Positions 1 through 8,528 of a stretch of DNA of 64,000 nucleotides are shown here, piece by piece. Below the pieces are notes generated by a model. The model made no database searches. It saw nothing but the letters and a program-made list of their open reading frames with translations, and had not been told where the DNA came from. Numbering within the stretch: position 1 is the stretch's first letter; the number at the start of each line of letters is the position of its first letter. The translations under genes were made by a program, and so were the position numbers. The stretch comes from Halorubrum ruber (lineage in GTDB: Archaea > Halobacteriota > Halobacteria > Halobacteriales > Haloferacaceae): contig NZ_CP073695.1 of the NCBI RefSeq assembly GCF_018228765.1, forward strand, positions 992,001 to 1,056,000. The letters are read 5' to 3'.

Positions 1-498
1 CGCGAGCCGGCGCGCGAGCTCGTAGAGCCGGCGGTCCCGAATCGCTCGGCGCCAGTCGCTCACCGCCTCCATCCGCTCGTGGACGGTCTCGTGGTCGGCG
101 GCGTCGAACACGGAGACGACGCTCGGGTCGTCTGCGTCGAACCGCGCCTCGTACTCGGACCGCCGCTCTTCGAGGTCGGCGACCCGGTCGATGATCTCCT
201 CGACCGAGAGGTCTGCCGCGATCCGGCTCGCGTCCTGCCATTCGAGGTACCCCTCGTTCCGCTCGTACGTCGCCGGGCGACTCTCTCGGTTCGCGCGGGC
301 GACGCCCATCTCCGCCAGCCGATCGAGGTGCTTCTTCGCCGCGTTCGGCGAGCAGTCTGCGAGGTCGGCCACGTCGGTGTAAGCCGTCGGCGACGTCAGA
401 CCGAGGACCGCGTCGTAGACGCGACCGAACGTGTCGGTCCCCGCCTGCCACCGCGACTCGCCCGCCTCGGAATCGGGGGCGGGATCGAAGTTGGTCAT
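1..498 (-). CDS. Winged-helix transcriptional regulator, partial at left edge
   Basis: 166 codons are open from an ATG at 498 to the window edge with no stop, so the C-terminus is missing. Residues about 22-75 read as a winged helix-turn-helix of the ArsR/TrmB-like type (a stretch reading TAYTDVADLADCSPNAAKKH, then a recognition helix). After it comes a charged helical region (VEEIIDRVADLEERRSEYEA) likely to be a dimerisation coiled coil. The family is common in haloarchaea as a stand-alone DNA-binding protein; its target is unknown. A TATA-like element overlaps one arm of an 8-bp inverted repeat just upstream (524-550), which suggests autoregulation. The start is chosen because the TATA lies about 28 nt before it. 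Confidence 0.75.
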   Translation of the reverse strand, partial: MTNFDPAPDSEAGESRWQAGTDTFGRVYDAVLGLTSPTAYTDVADLADCSPNAAKKHLDRLAEMGVARANRESRPATYERNEGYLEWQDASRIAADLSVEEIIDRVADLEERRSEYEARFDADDPSVVSVFDAADHETVHERMEAVSDWRRAIRDRRLYELARRLA

Positions 499-523
499 GG
501 CGACGCGTACGGACCGGCCATCA

Positions 524-550
524 AAATATCTTTGTGCCTCTCAGATATTT
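524..550 (-). promoter_or_regulatory. Inverted repeat overlapping the TATA box of the regulator gene
   Basis: AAATATCT (524-531) and AGATATTT (543-550) form a perfect 8-bp inverted repeat with an 11-nt spacer. The arm nearer the gene coincides with the expected TATA position (about 28 nt before the ATG at 498). This is the typical place for a self-repressing operator in archaea. Seen in sequence; the regulatory role is inferred. Confidence 0.4.
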
Positions 551-597
551 GTGTGTCGCCGGCACCGTACCAGCACCTCGTGCCGAATCCGCCGCCG

Positions 598-996
598 TCA
601 GATCGCCGTCACCCACGCCTGATACTCGGCGTCGAGCTCGTACACCTCGCGGAACGCGCGCTCGACGAACCCCGCGACGCGGTTCGCGTCCGACCGCGCG
701 GTGACGACGGCGTTCGTCCCCTCGGCCTCCTCGGGGCTGACGAGCTCGTCGATCCGGAACTCGGGGAACTCGGAGAGCAGGTCCTTCAGGCGGTCTAACT
801 CCTCGTCGGTACAGTCCAAGATGAGTTCCGTCCCCGCCAGCTGGATCCACGGTGGCACCTCGCCCCCCTCGGTGTCGTCGCTGTCGGGGTCGACGTCGAC
901 GGTCATCACGTCGCCGGAGCGCGCGCGGTGCGCGGCCGCGGCGTCGGCGAACAGCTTCAGCCGCTCGTCCTCGGTCGCGGCGTCGAATCTGGTCAT
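598..996 (-). CDS. Conserved haloarchaeal hypothetical protein, 132 aa
   Basis: An acidic soluble protein with no signal peptide or membrane segment that I do not assign to a named function. It begins MTRFDAATEDERLKLF and has an alpha/beta-looking C-terminal half (ELILDCTDEELDRLKDLL, then NAVVTARSDANRVAGFVERAF). The upstream TTTTTAAG at about 1021-1028 lies some 28 nt before the ATG, consistent with a leaderless transcript and supporting this start. It is on the same strand as the regulator to its left and the coiled-coil gene to its right, but each appears to have its own promoter. Confidence 0.7.
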   Translation of the reverse strand: MTRFDAATEDERLKLFADAAAAHRARSGDVMTVDVDPDSDDTEGGEVPPWIQLAGTELILDCTDEELDRLKDLLSEFPEFRIDELVSPEEAEGTNAVVTARSDANRVAGFVERAFREVYELDAEYQAWVTAI

Positions 997-1078
997 ACGG
1001 TCGCTCGGCCGCGACGGGGCTTAAAAATCCGCACTCCGGAGCGGCGGGCGTCCCGTCACCGACTGCGCCGCGTCGGAC

Positions 1079-2236
1079 CTACTCCCGCTCCGTCTCCGCC
1101 AGCACGTCGTCGACGAGCGAGCGCGTCCGCTCGGCCTCGGCGAGCCGTTCGTCGGCCCCGCCGCGCTCGATCAGCGCCAGGTCGTCGCCGTCGAGCGCGT
1201 CGCGCACCTCGGCCGCGCGGCGGAGCCGCTCGTACTCGTCGCTCCGCGCCAGCTCCCGGACGGAGCGGAGCGTCGCGACGACCTCGTCGTCCGCGATCCG
1301 GCCGACGAGCGGGACCAGCTCGTCGATCTCGTAGGCGAGCTCGTCGCCCGGCTTCGGCGGCCAGTCGAGCGTCAGCGGCTCGCCGTCGAGGCGTTCGAGG
1401 TACGTCCGGTGGACCGCGACCGCGGTGCGGAGCGCCCCCGGGTCGTCGACGTAGTGCTCCAGCTTGGAGTTGGTGTAGTCGGCGTACTCCAACAGCGTCG
1501 CGGGCGGCTCCTCGCCGGCCGCGTGCGTCTCGACGTACTCGGCGAGGTCCGTCGGCGGCACGTCGACGTCGACGAACGGCGTCGCGTCCGCGCGGTCGAG
1601 GAAGTCGAACACCTCGCGGGCGGACGCCGACTTGAAGAACTCCCGGAACGCCTCCCGGATCCCCTCGTCGTACGCCTCGATCGGGTCGCGGAGGCGATCG
1701 AGGTCGGCGTCGAGGTCGGCGTCGGCCATCCCCGCGACCTCGCGCAGTTCGTCGAGCCGCGAGTCGAGGCGCTTGCGGGCCTCGCGGGCGTCCTTCCGGG
1801 CCGCCCGGTAGTCGTCGACCGCGTCGTCGTACGCCTCCAGCAGGTCGACGAACTCCCCGGCCGGCTCCAGCGCCTCGCGTGCGGCCGCGAAGTCCGACTC
1901 GGAGAGCCGGCGCTTGTCGACCGCCTCGTCGGCCGCCTCGAAGGCGTCGCCGGCGGGCGTGTCGTCGTCCACGTCGACCGCGTCGCCGAACTCGCCGCGG
2001 AAGCGGACGTACGACTCGAAGTCGCCCGAGCCGACCGCGTCCTCCTCGAACCGGTCGAGAACCCGCTGCGCGCGGCGGTAGGCGTCCGCGGCCGCCTCGA
2101 CGCGGTCGCGCCCGTAGCCGTCGATCCGGGACTCGATCCGGCGGAGCTCGTCGTAGCGCTCGCGGAGCCGCGCGGCCGCCTCGCCGGCCTCGGCGACGGG
2201 GTCGGCGCCGTCGCTCTCCGTGACGGCCTCGGCCAT
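1079..2236 (-). CDS. Haloarchaeal coiled-coil protein (DUF7118-like), 385 aa
   Basis: A very acidic, helix-rich protein with long charged heptad-like stretches (for example AARLRERYDELRRIESRIDGY near the N-terminus and further helical blocks across residues 60-200). It contains no catalytic motif that I recognise, no signal peptide and no membrane segment. From memory it resembles a family catalogued as DUF7118; that label is unverified. It starts 3 nt after the hisI stop and is probably cotranscribed with hisI. Function unknown; a structural or scaffolding role is conceivable from the coiled coil alone. Confidence 0.75.
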   Translation of the reverse strand: MAEAVTESDGADPVAEAGEAAARLRERYDELRRIESRIDGYGRDRVEAAADAYRRAQRVLDRFEEDAVGSGDFESYVRFRGEFGDAVDVDDDTPAGDAFEAADEAVDKRRLSESDFAAAREALEPAGEFVDLLEAYDDAVDDYRAARKDAREARKRLDSRLDELREVAGMADADLDADLDRLRDPIEAYDEGIREAFREFFKSASAREVFDFLDRADATPFVDVDVPPTDLAEYVETHAAGEEPPATLLEYADYTNSKLEHYVDDPGALRTAVAVHRTYLERLDGEPLTLDWPPKPGDELAYEIDELVPLVGRIADDEVVATLRSVRELARSDEYERLRRAAEVRDALDGDDLALIERGGADERLAEAERTRSLVDDVLAETERE

Positions 2237-2239
2237 CGG

Positions 2240-2623
2240 TCAGTACACCTCGTCGGGGTCGAAGACGCGCTCACCGACGTGCTCGCCGTCTATCGTCCGG
2301 TGGAAACACGAGCGGTGACCGGTGTGGCAGGCCCCGCCAGCCTGGTCGACGAGGTACAGAAGGGTGTCGGCGTCGCAGTCGACCCGGACCTCCCGGACCG
2401 ACTGGGTGTGGCCGGAGGTACCTCCCTTGTGCCAGATCTCCTCGCGGGACCGGGAGTAGTAGTGGGCCTCGCCGGTCTCGCGGGTGCGCGCGAGCGCCTC
2501 GGGCGAGACGTACGCGAGCATCAACACCTCGCCGGAGTCGGCGTCCTGGGCGACCGCCGGCACCAACCCGCTCTCGCCGAAGTCGACGTCGATCGGCTCG
2601 GCCTCCGCGTCGGCGTCACTCAT
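2240..2623 (-). CDS. hisI: Phosphoribosyl-AMP cyclohydrolase
   Basis: Opens the purine ring of phosphoribosyl-AMP in histidine biosynthesis (third step), in the cytoplasm. The 127-aa length matches stand-alone HisI. Signature motifs are visible: [10 protein letters not shown] (residues 63-72), the metal-binding VDCDADT (81-87) and [14 protein letters not shown] (94-107) with Cys99 and Cys106, which with Cys83 bind zinc in the family. The reading frame could begin 16 residues earlier, but the ATG at 2623 gives the usual MSDA-type N-terminus. No other his genes are in the window; the coiled-coil gene follows directly. Confidence 0.93.
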   Translation of the reverse strand: MSDADAEAEPIDVDFGESGLVPAVAQDADSGEVLMLAYVSPEALARTRETGEAHYYSRSREEIWHKGGTSGHTQSVREVRVDCDADTLLYLVDQAGGACHTGHRSCFHRTIDGEHVGERVFDPDEVY

Positions 2624-2700
2624 GGCTGTCCGGAGGCGTGGCGCTCGAATAGTCCTTGTGTCTGCGGTCACCGCGCGGGAGCGCCTGCCGCGAGGCGACT

Positions 2701-2769
2701 CGGGTGCGCTACCCGTCGCGAGCGTCTCGTGTGCGCTACCCGTCGCGAGCGCCTCGGGCGCGCTACCCC
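2701..2769. repeat. 27-bp tandem repeat, 2.5 copies
   Basis: Units at 2701-2727 and 2728-2754 and a partial unit at 2755-2769 share the core GCGCTACCCGTCGCGAGCG. The last unit overlaps the stop codon of the GNAT gene, so the repeat looks like an expansion of that gene's 3' end. In the GNAT direction each unit repeats the TAG stop. Confidence 0.7.
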
Positions 2770-3254
2770 AGCCGCAAGACGAGCGCGTCGCCGTCGGCGT
2801 ACGCGTCCGGCCGCCGCTCGACGACTTCGAAGCCGAGCGACTCGTAGAGGGCGAGCGCCGCGTCGTTGTCCGGGTGCGCCTGGAGCGTCACCGGGCCGTC
2901 GGCGTCGGCGATGGCCGCGCGGAGGAGCCCGCGGGCGCGCCCCTCCCGGCGGAAGGCGGGCGCGACGACCAGCTCGGCGACGTGGACGCCCGGGCGGTTC
3001 GGCGCGTCCACCGGGAGGAGGTAGCCGACGACGCGGCCGTCGGCGACGCTCACCTGGGCGGCGCCCACCGCGAGCCCGTACTCCAGCAGGTCCGGGCTCG
3101 GCTGCCGGAGGTGCGACTGGAGCTCGCGGATCCGGTCGGCGTCGGCAGTCCGTCCCGGGCGGACTCGGGGGTCGGGGCCGTCGCGTTCGTCGGACGCTCG
3201 GTTGTCGCCGTCGCGTTCGTCCCTGCCGGAGCCGGACGCGTTCTCGCCCGCCAT
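2763..3254 (-). CDS. GNAT-family N-acetyltransferase
   Basis: A 163-aa protein whose first 30 residues are a charged, low-complexity tail and whose residues about 31-163 form a GNAT fold. The acetyl-CoA-binding motif A is seen as [18 protein letters not shown], matching the usual V-x-P-x-x-R/Q-x-x-G-x-G/A pattern, and the terminal motif is [16 protein letters not shown]. The substrate cannot be inferred; RimI-like N-terminal acetylation or small-molecule acetylation are both possible. Its start codon abuts the stop of the DUF92 gene, so the two are an operon, the GNAT being second. Confidence 0.85.
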   Translation of the reverse strand: MAGENASGSGRDERDGDNRASDERDGPDPRVRPGRTADADRIRELQSHLRQPSPDLLEYGLAVGAAQVSVADGRVVGYLLPVDAPNRPGVHVAELVVAPAFRREGRARGLLRAAIADADGPVTLQAHPDNDAALALYESLGFEVVERRPDAYADGDALVLRLG

Positions 3255-4589
3255 TCACACCACCGCCCAGAGCGCGACGGCGACGGCCGCGCCGCTGAGC
3301 GTCGCGAGGAAGTTCACGGCCTGGTTGCCGACCCGGTCGCCCTCGATCAGGGCGCCGAGGAGGCTGTCGACGGTCATCCCGGCGACGCCGGCGGCGACCA
3401 CGGCGCCGCCCGCCGCAACGCCGCCCGGGGTTACCGGGTCGAGCACCGGCGTCCCGCCGGCGGCGAGGGCGCCGACGAGCAGGGCTCCGGAGAGGCCCGC
3501 CAGCTCCCCCTGCCAGGTGATCGCGCCGTCGGTGCCGGGCTCGACGCGGCGGAGCGTCGTCACCAGCCGCGGGCCGTCGAAGAGGCCGCCGATCTCCGAG
3601 GAGAGCGTGTCGGCCATCGCGGTCGCCGTCGCGCCCGCGAACGCGAAGCCGAGGGGGGCGGCCGGGACCGCGAGGTGCGGCGCGGCCGCGTACCCGACCA
3701 CCGCCGCGAGCGCGACCGCAGAGTTCGCCAGCACGTTGCCGGTGCCGCGGGCGCCCTCGTTCTCCTGGGCGACTCCCCGGGCCGCCTTCTCGTCGAACCG
3801 GTACTTCGAGGCGAGGCCGCCGATCGCGTAGAAGGACATGAGCGTGAGGAACCAGCCGACGCCGCCGAGGACAACCGCGAGCAGCGCCGAGACGACGCCG
3901 GTGAGCATCCCGGCGACCGAGGCGGTGCCGATGGCGAAGGAGACGTAGCCGAGCGCGCCGGTCACCGCGAGGCCGACGACGATGAGGAGGGGGCCGACGG
4001 TCGGTTCCAAAGCGAGGAAGCCCCAGACGACGAACGCGACGAGGATCGTCGTGATGTGCGCGTCCCGGGAGAACACGAGCGAGCGGACGAGCGCCGCCGT
4101 CAGCGCGGCCGACGCGGCGAGGAAGACGAGGAGCGGGACCGTCTCCCCGTCGACGGGGGCGCCGGTCTGGAGCCGCACCCCGATCTGTCCGACGAGGGCG
4201 GCGGCCGTCCCGGCGGCGACGTAGCCGGCGACGAGCGGGAACTCGTCGGTCGTCCGGCGGGAGACGAGCGTCCGACCGAGGCGGCCGGCGCCGACCGCGA
4301 GCGCGGCGGCCGCGAACGCCTCGTACGGCAGCGGGGCGCGCGGCAGCGAGGCGAACAGCGCGAGGCCCGCGCCGGCGAGCGCGAAGGAGACGAGCCCGTA
4401 GAGGCGCTCCGCCTCGCGGTCGCCGGGCAGCGCGAGCGTCTCGAACCACTCCCCGTCGCGGACGCCGAAGAAGGCCGCGCCGGCGACGGCGAAGAAGGGG
4501 ACGGCGGCGGCGGTCTCGAGCGACGGCGCGAGGACCGCGAGCGCGGCCACCGCGGCGAAGACGCTCGCGCGTCGGAGCCTCCGTATCAC
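3255..4589 (-). CDS. DUF92 family integral membrane protein (VTE6-like)
   Basis: A 444-aa protein with about ten to twelve hydrophobic segments. The C-terminal half carries the DUF92 hallmark ATATAMADTLSSEIGGLFD, followed by the RRVEPGTDGAITWQGELAG segment. Plant VTE6, a phytyl-phosphate kinase, belongs to this family, so a prenyl-phosphate kinase role in isoprenoid recycling is plausible, but substrate is unproved in archaea. GTG is the start; GTTAAG on the minus strand (about 4613-4620) sits about 27 nt upstream, supporting a leaderless start. The GNAT gene follows without a gap. Confidence 0.85.
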   Translation of the reverse strand: MIRRLRRASVFAAVAALAVLAPSLETAAAVPFFAVAGAAFFGVRDGEWFETLALPGDREAERLYGLVSFALAGAGLALFASLPRAPLPYEAFAAAALAVGAGRLGRTLVSRRTTDEFPLVAGYVAAGTAAALVGQIGVRLQTGAPVDGETVPLLVFLAASAALTAALVRSLVFSRDAHITTILVAFVVWGFLALEPTVGPLLIVVGLAVTGALGYVSFAIGTASVAGMLTGVVSALLAVVLGGVGWFLTLMSFYAIGGLASKYRFDEKAARGVAQENEGARGTGNVLANSAVALAAVVGYAAAPHLAVPAAPLGFAFAGATATAMADTLSSEIGGLFDGPRLVTTLRRVEPGTDGAITWQGELAGLSGALLVGALAAGGTPVLDPVTPGGVAAGGAVVAAGVAGMTVDSLLGALIEGDRVGNQAVNFLATLSGAAVAVALWAVV

Positions 4590-4675
4590 ACCTTCGGCTA
4601 CCCCCGACGACCACTTAACGGTCCCGACAGCCGTCGGGCGGTCGATCGCCGACCGAAGCGCCCGCGACGCCGCTT

Positions 4676-4789
4676 TCAGTACCGGTACTCGTTGAACTGG
4701 ACCGCGTGTCCCTCCAGTACGCGGACGGACTCCTCCGGATCCTCCTCGTCGTCCCCGGTCCGATCTTCGTGTGAGTCAACCACTCCCAT
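4676..4789 (-). CDS. Possible small acidic protein, 37 aa
   Basis: An ATG at 4789 opens a 37-codon frame beginning MGVVDSHEDRTGDDEEDPEE and ending VQFNEYRY. The acidic N-terminal half, high GC at third positions and an aromatic, basic end look like a genuine haloarchaeal micro-protein. There is no annotated alternative in this gap between the DUF92 gene and the HAD gene. I do not recognise the family. Confidence 0.45.
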   Translation of the reverse strand: MGVVDSHEDRTGDDEEDPEESVRVLEGHAVQFNEYRY

Positions 4790-4864
4790 ATGCGAGCGGT
4801 GCGCTCGCCGGTACATAACTGTTTCCCACACGGCGAACGTAGTTGGCGGCTCGTTGCGGGGTCC

Positions 4865-5644
4865 TCAGTCGACGACGCGATCGATCTCTCCGAGATGGTC
4901 GATCACGTGGTCCGGGTCGATCGCGGACGCGGCGAGGTCGTCGTCGTCGGTGACGCCGGAGCGGACGAGCACCGTCGTCATCCCGGCGCGCTCCCCGAGC
5001 GCGATGTCCGTGTCGAGCCGGTCGCCGACGACGAGACACTCCTCGGCGGGGTAGGGGAGCCGCTCGCGCACCATCTCGATCGCGGTGTCGGAGGGCTTGC
5101 CGAGGACGGCGTCGGGCTCGCGCTCCGCGACGCCCGCGATCGCGTTGATCACGGCGCCCGACCCGGGCACGTCGCGCTCGGGGGCCGGGATCACCACGTC
5201 GGGGTCGGTTCCGATGAACGGGATGTCGCGCTCTAAGGCCCACAGCGCGGTACAGAGGTCGTCGTAGTCGAACTCGCGGTCGATGGAGGCGACCAGGGCG
5301 TCGGCGGCGTCGACGTCGTCGGTCGTCGAGAGCCCCGCCTCCGCGAACTGGTCGAGCAGTCCCGGGGCGGCGATACAGAGCAGGTCGTCGTCCGCGTGGC
5401 GTTCTCGGAGGTACCGCGTCGTCACGCTGCCGGCGGTGAAGACGCGGTCGGCGTCGACGTCGTACCCCGCCGCGCCGAGGCGGTCGACGTACGCCGGCGG
5501 CGCCTTCGTCGGGTTGTTCGAGACGAACAGGGGCTCGACTCCGGCCTCGCGGAGCCGCCGGTACCCCGCCGGGGCGCCCGGGATCGGATCGTCGCCGCGC
5601 ACGACCGTGCCGTCGACGTCGATGACGGCGCCGCTGTATGTCAT
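4865..5644 (-). CDS. HAD-IIA family hydrolase (NagD-like phosphatase)
   Basis: A 259-aa soluble phosphatase of the haloacid dehalogenase superfamily. Motif I is VIDVDGTV (residues 8-15, nucleophile Asp9 and acid Asp11), motif II is FVSNNPTK, motif III is around VLGKPSDTA and motif IV is VVGDRLDTDIALG. The cap of the IIA type lies between motifs II and III. Relatives dephosphorylate small phosphate esters such as p-nitrophenyl phosphate, glycerol phosphates or sugar phosphates; this protein's natural substrate is unknown. It stands alone between divergent small ORFs. Confidence 0.88.
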   Translation of the reverse strand: MTYSGAVIDVDGTVVRGDDPIPGAPAGYRRLREAGVEPLFVSNNPTKAPPAYVDRLGAAGYDVDADRVFTAGSVTTRYLRERHADDDLLCIAAPGLLDQFAEAGLSTTDDVDAADALVASIDREFDYDDLCTALWALERDIPFIGTDPDVVIPAPERDVPGSGAVINAIAGVAEREPDAVLGKPSDTAIEMVRERLPYPAEECLVVGDRLDTDIALGERAGMTTVLVRSGVTDDDDLAASAIDPDHVIDHLGEIDRVVD

Positions 5645-5799
5645 ACCCCGAATGCGGGCGCCACGGCCGTAGGGGTTGCGCCCGCGTCCGTGGCGAAGGA
5701 CGACCCCGGGCTAGGGCACGCAGATCACGAACTCGGTACCGGTTCCACCTTCGGGATAACGGAAGGGTAAAGCGGCAGCGTTCCGTATCGGTGTTCACT

Positions 5800-6572
5800 G
5801 TGACGACGACTCAGGTGACCCTCGTCCAGATCGACAACTACGGGCCGTGGACGACGACGCCGGAGCCGCGCCGGGAGATGGACCTCCAGACGCTCCAGTC
5901 GCGGCTGTTCGCCGACGTCGCCCAGTTCCTCGGCCACCGCGACGCCTACGTTTTCTTCACCCGCTTCGACAACATGATCGCGGTGACGAACGGCGTCGAC
6001 GGCGCGGCCCACGCGACCCTTCAGGAGTCGATCGGCAACCGCTACCCGGTCAGCGTGAGCCTCGGGACCGCCGTCGCCGAGCGCCCCGTCGACGCGCTCG
6101 AAGCGGCGAACCGGCGGCTCCAGACGGAGGGGAGCGCCCAAGACGAGAGCCGGACAGAGGTGCTCGCCGGGGAGTACCTCTCCGAGACGGATCGGTCGGA
6201 CCTCCAGGTCGCACACTTCGACGTGGTCAACGCGACCGGCAAGTACACCGACCGACTCAACGAGTTCGACACGTTCATCAACATCGAACAGGCGTACGGC
6301 TCGCTGATGCGCCACCTCCGGGAGGCGCACGGCGCCCTCTCCTTCTTCGTCGGCGGCGACAACGTCGTGGCGGTCTGCCCCGACCTCCCGAGTCGGCGTT
6401 CTCGTCGGCGGTCGCCCACGTCGCGGACGACGTCGACGTCGAACTCCAGGTCGGCGTCGGCCGCGGCGCCTCCGCCCACGAGGCCGGCTTCACGGCCAAA
6501 CACGCGCTCGAAGACTGCCGACACGACGGGACGAGCGTCGAGCTGTTCGGCGCGCCCGCCGCTGGCGATTAG
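5800..6572 (+). pseudogene. gch3: GTP cyclohydrolase III (ArfA-type), single frameshift
   Basis: Encodes the archaeal GTP cyclohydrolase III that makes a formylamino-pyrimidine for riboflavin and F420 synthesis. The N-terminal part (GTG at 5800, reading VTTTQVTLVQIDNYGPWT) runs to AVCPDLP in frame 1; the rest of the family sequence (ESAFSSAVAHV to a stop at 6572) continues in the +1 frame. The break is at CCC 6387-6389; one additional C restores a 257-aa protein of normal length. The two frames together contain the full conserved family including FVGGDN and GVGRGASAH. Either an assembly indel or a recent inactivating mutation. A GTG nine bases upstream (5791) is the alternative start. Confidence 0.85.
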
Positions 6573-6646
6573 CGGGTCCAGCCGCGCAGTCGGCCGGTTT
6601 CGTGGCGCGGAACGGCAGATTCAAATCTGATAATTTCGGTGCGAGG

Positions 6647-6654
6647 TTTTTATA
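6647..6654 (+). promoter_or_regulatory. TATA box of the 79-aa gene
   Basis: TTTTTATA lies 26-33 nt before the ATG at 6680, the spacing expected when transcription starts at or next to the start codon. Supports this start over the in-frame ATG at 6602, which precedes the box. Confidence 0.7.
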
Positions 6655-6679
6655 CACCGGCCGGGAACCCCCGCACAGC

Positions 6680-6919
6680 ATGTCAGAGGAGATAGTGTTC
6701 GTCTGTACGGCGGACGGCTGTGACGAGGGCCCGTGGGAGGGCTCGCACGACGCGATGGCACACTGCTCCGAGCATCCGGACCACGGGTACACCGGGATGC
6801 CGCGGTCGGAGATCGACCCGACCCGCGAGGTCATCCCCGCGACCGCGACGCGGAAGCGCGACAACCGCAACCTCCAGCACAAGGGGCACCCGAAGGGTGC
6901 GTACGCGCAGAACGACTGA
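6680..6919 (+). CDS. Small haloarchaeal Cys/His-rich protein, 79 aa
   Basis: A small soluble protein that begins MSEEIVFVCTADGCDEGPW. Cys9, Cys14, His24, Cys29 and nearby His residues (AMAHCSEHPDHGY) could form a zinc-binding knuckle, though the spacing matches no named finger that I know. The C-terminal half is basic for a haloarchaeal protein (ATRKRDNRNLQHKGHPKG), which would suit nucleic-acid contact. The TATA box at 6647 fixes the start. Function unknown; conservation in haloarchaea is inferred from its ordinary codon use and its own promoter. Confidence 0.75.
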   Translation: MSEEIVFVCTADGCDEGPWEGSHDAMAHCSEHPDHGYTGMPRSEIDPTREVIPATATRKRDNRNLQHKGHPKGAYAQND

Positions 6920-7052
6920 CGAGTCTCGACGGGCGAGCCGCGACTCCGGCGTCCGTCCCAGACGCTGGGAGCGGCTCCCCGTCCTCGTCGCGGGGCGCGG
7001 CGGCGCCGCGTCCGACTGAGTCGGCGGTTTCTCCTCATTCGATCCGACGCCG

Positions 7053-7058
7053 TTTATG
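7053..7058 (+). promoter_or_regulatory. TATA box of menB
   Basis: TTTATG is 25-30 nt before the ATG at 7083, indicating a leaderless transcript and excluding the in-frame ATG at 7056, which lies inside the box. Confidence 0.65.
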
Positions 7059-7082
7059 AGCGGGCCGGACGTAGGAGCCGGC

Positions 7083-7994
7083 ATGGTCTCGGAGATCTTC
7101 GATCCCGACACGTGGGAGCCCGTCACCGACGAGTTCGACGACATCACCTATCACCGCGCCGTCGACGTCCCCGCGGTCCGGATCGCCTTCGACCGCCCCG
7201 CGGTCCGCAACGCCTTCCGTCCCGGCACGGTCGACGAGCTGTACGCCGCGCTCGACCACGCGCGCAAGCAGGCCGACGTCGGCACCGTCCTCCTCACCGG
7301 GAACGGCCCCTCGGAGAAGGACGGCGGCTGGGCGTTCTGCTCGGGCGGCGACCAGTCGGTGCGGGGCGGCTCCGGCTACGAGTACCGCGACGACGACGAG
7401 GCGGGCGACGACGACGACGACCTCGTCCGCTCGGCGCGCGCCGGTCGGCTCCACATCCTCGAGGTCCAGCGGCTGATCCGATTCATGCCGAAGCCCGTCG
7501 TCGCGGTCGTCCCCGGCTGGGCGGTCGGCGGCGGCCACTCGCTGCACGTCGTCTGCGACATGACCCTCGCCAGCGAGGAGCACGCGAAGTTCCTCCAGAC
7601 CGACCCCGACGTGGGCTCGTTCGACGGCGGGTTCGGCTCCGCCTACCTCGCGAAGCAGATCGGCCAGAAGAAGGCCCGCGAGGTGTTCTTCCGCGGGAAG
7701 ACCTACTCGGCCGAGGAGGCCGCGGACATGGGGATGGTCAACGAGGTCGTCGCCCACGAGGAGCTGGAGGACGTGGCCCTGGAGTGGGCCGACGAGATGA
7801 CCCGGAAGTCGCCGACCGCGATGCGGATGTTAAAGTACGCGTTCAACATGGCCGACGACGGGATGGTCGGCCAGCAGGTGTTCGCCGGCGAGGCGACGCG
7901 GCTCGCGTACATGACGGAGGAGGCCCAGGAGGGCCGCGACGCGTTCTTGGAGGGCCGGGAGCCGCAGTTCCGCGACTATCCGTGGCACTACTGA
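7083..7994 (+). CDS. menB: 1,4-dihydroxy-2-naphthoyl-CoA synthase
   Basis: Closes the second ring of menaquinone by converting o-succinylbenzoyl-CoA to the naphthoate CoA thioester; a crotonase-fold enzyme of the cytoplasm. 303 aa. The oxyanion-hole region FCSGGDQSVRGG (85-96), the WAVGGGHSLHVVCDMT block (146-161) and the TDPDVGSFDGGFGSAYLA stretch (173-190) are characteristic of MenB rather than general enoyl-CoA hydratases, as is the C-terminal RDYPWHY. Residues 101-113 are a haloarchaea-like run of Asp and Glu in the mobile loop. Menaquinone is the likely electron donor for the nitric oxide reductase and molybdoenzyme encoded in the same window. Confidence 0.92.
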   Translation: MVSEIFDPDTWEPVTDEFDDITYHRAVDVPAVRIAFDRPAVRNAFRPGTVDELYAALDHARKQADVGTVLLTGNGPSEKDGGWAFCSGGDQSVRGGSGYEYRDDDEAGDDDDDLVRSARAGRLHILEVQRLIRFMPKPVVAVVPGWAVGGGHSLHVVCDMTLASEEHAKFLQTDPDVGSFDGGFGSAYLAKQIGQKKAREVFFRGKTYSAEEAADMGMVNEVVAHEELEDVALEWADEMTRKSPTAMRMLKYAFNMADDGMVGQQVFAGEATRLAYMTEEAQEGRDAFLEGREPQFRDYPWHY

Positions 7995-8080
7995 GCGGCG
8001 GCCCGCCGCCCGGCGGGACAGCGGATCGGCGCCGCGCCCCCCGCAGCCACCTACAAGTACCCCGCCGCGGTAGCTCCGCT

Positions 8081-8518
8081 ATGCTCGTCGAGGAGGTGAT
8101 GACGACGGACCTCGTGACCTGCGACGTCGACGCCACGGTCCGGGACGCCACGGAGCGGATGCTCCGCAACCGGGTCGGGAGCGTCGTCGTTACGGACGGC
8201 GGGACCCCGGCCGGGATCCTGACCGAGAGCGACGTCCACCACGCCGGATACGTCACCGACGATTCCCTGTCGTCGATCCCAGTCCGGAAGGCGGCGAGCG
8301 CTCCCCTCGTCACCGTCCGGCCGAGCGCGACGCTCCGAGCCGCCACGGAACGCATGCGCTCGGAGGGCGTCAAGAAGCTCGTCGACGGCGTGACGCCCGA
8401 GGGGATCGTCACCACGGGGGACGTCGTCGACAACTACGCACGGATCCGTCAGGAGGTCCGGGACCTCGCGACGGACACGACCGGCTGGTCGGAGCGGACC
8501 GACGACCTCCGCGACTGA
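8081..8518 (+). CDS. CBS-domain pair protein
   Basis: A 145-aa protein made of two tandem CBS motifs, about residues 1-60 (VEEVMTTDLVTCDVDATVRD to ILTESDVHHAGY) and 68-125. Such pairs bind adenosine nucleotides and act as energy sensors for partner enzymes or channels. No fused effector domain is present; the last 20 residues are a charged tail. It ends 10 nt before the convergent permease-Usp gene. The ATG at 8081 gives the usual MLVEEVM-type start; the frame is open far upstream but that part overlaps menB. Confidence 0.87.
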   Translation: MLVEEVMTTDLVTCDVDATVRDATERMLRNRVGSVVVTDGGTPAGILTESDVHHAGYVTDDSLSSIPVRKAASAPLVTVRPSATLRAATERMRSEGVKKLVDGVTPEGIVTTGDVVDNYARIRQEVRDLATDTTGWSERTDDLRD

Positions 8519-8528
8519 GCGGGGGAGG

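Noticed and set aside
2484..5054. Long plus-strand open frame of 856 codons opposite the GNAT, DUF92 and HAD genes
   Set aside because: It is antisense to three genes with recognisable families, and its composition (Arg, Ala, Gly, Glu) is what antisense GC-rich DNA gives. No domain is visible.
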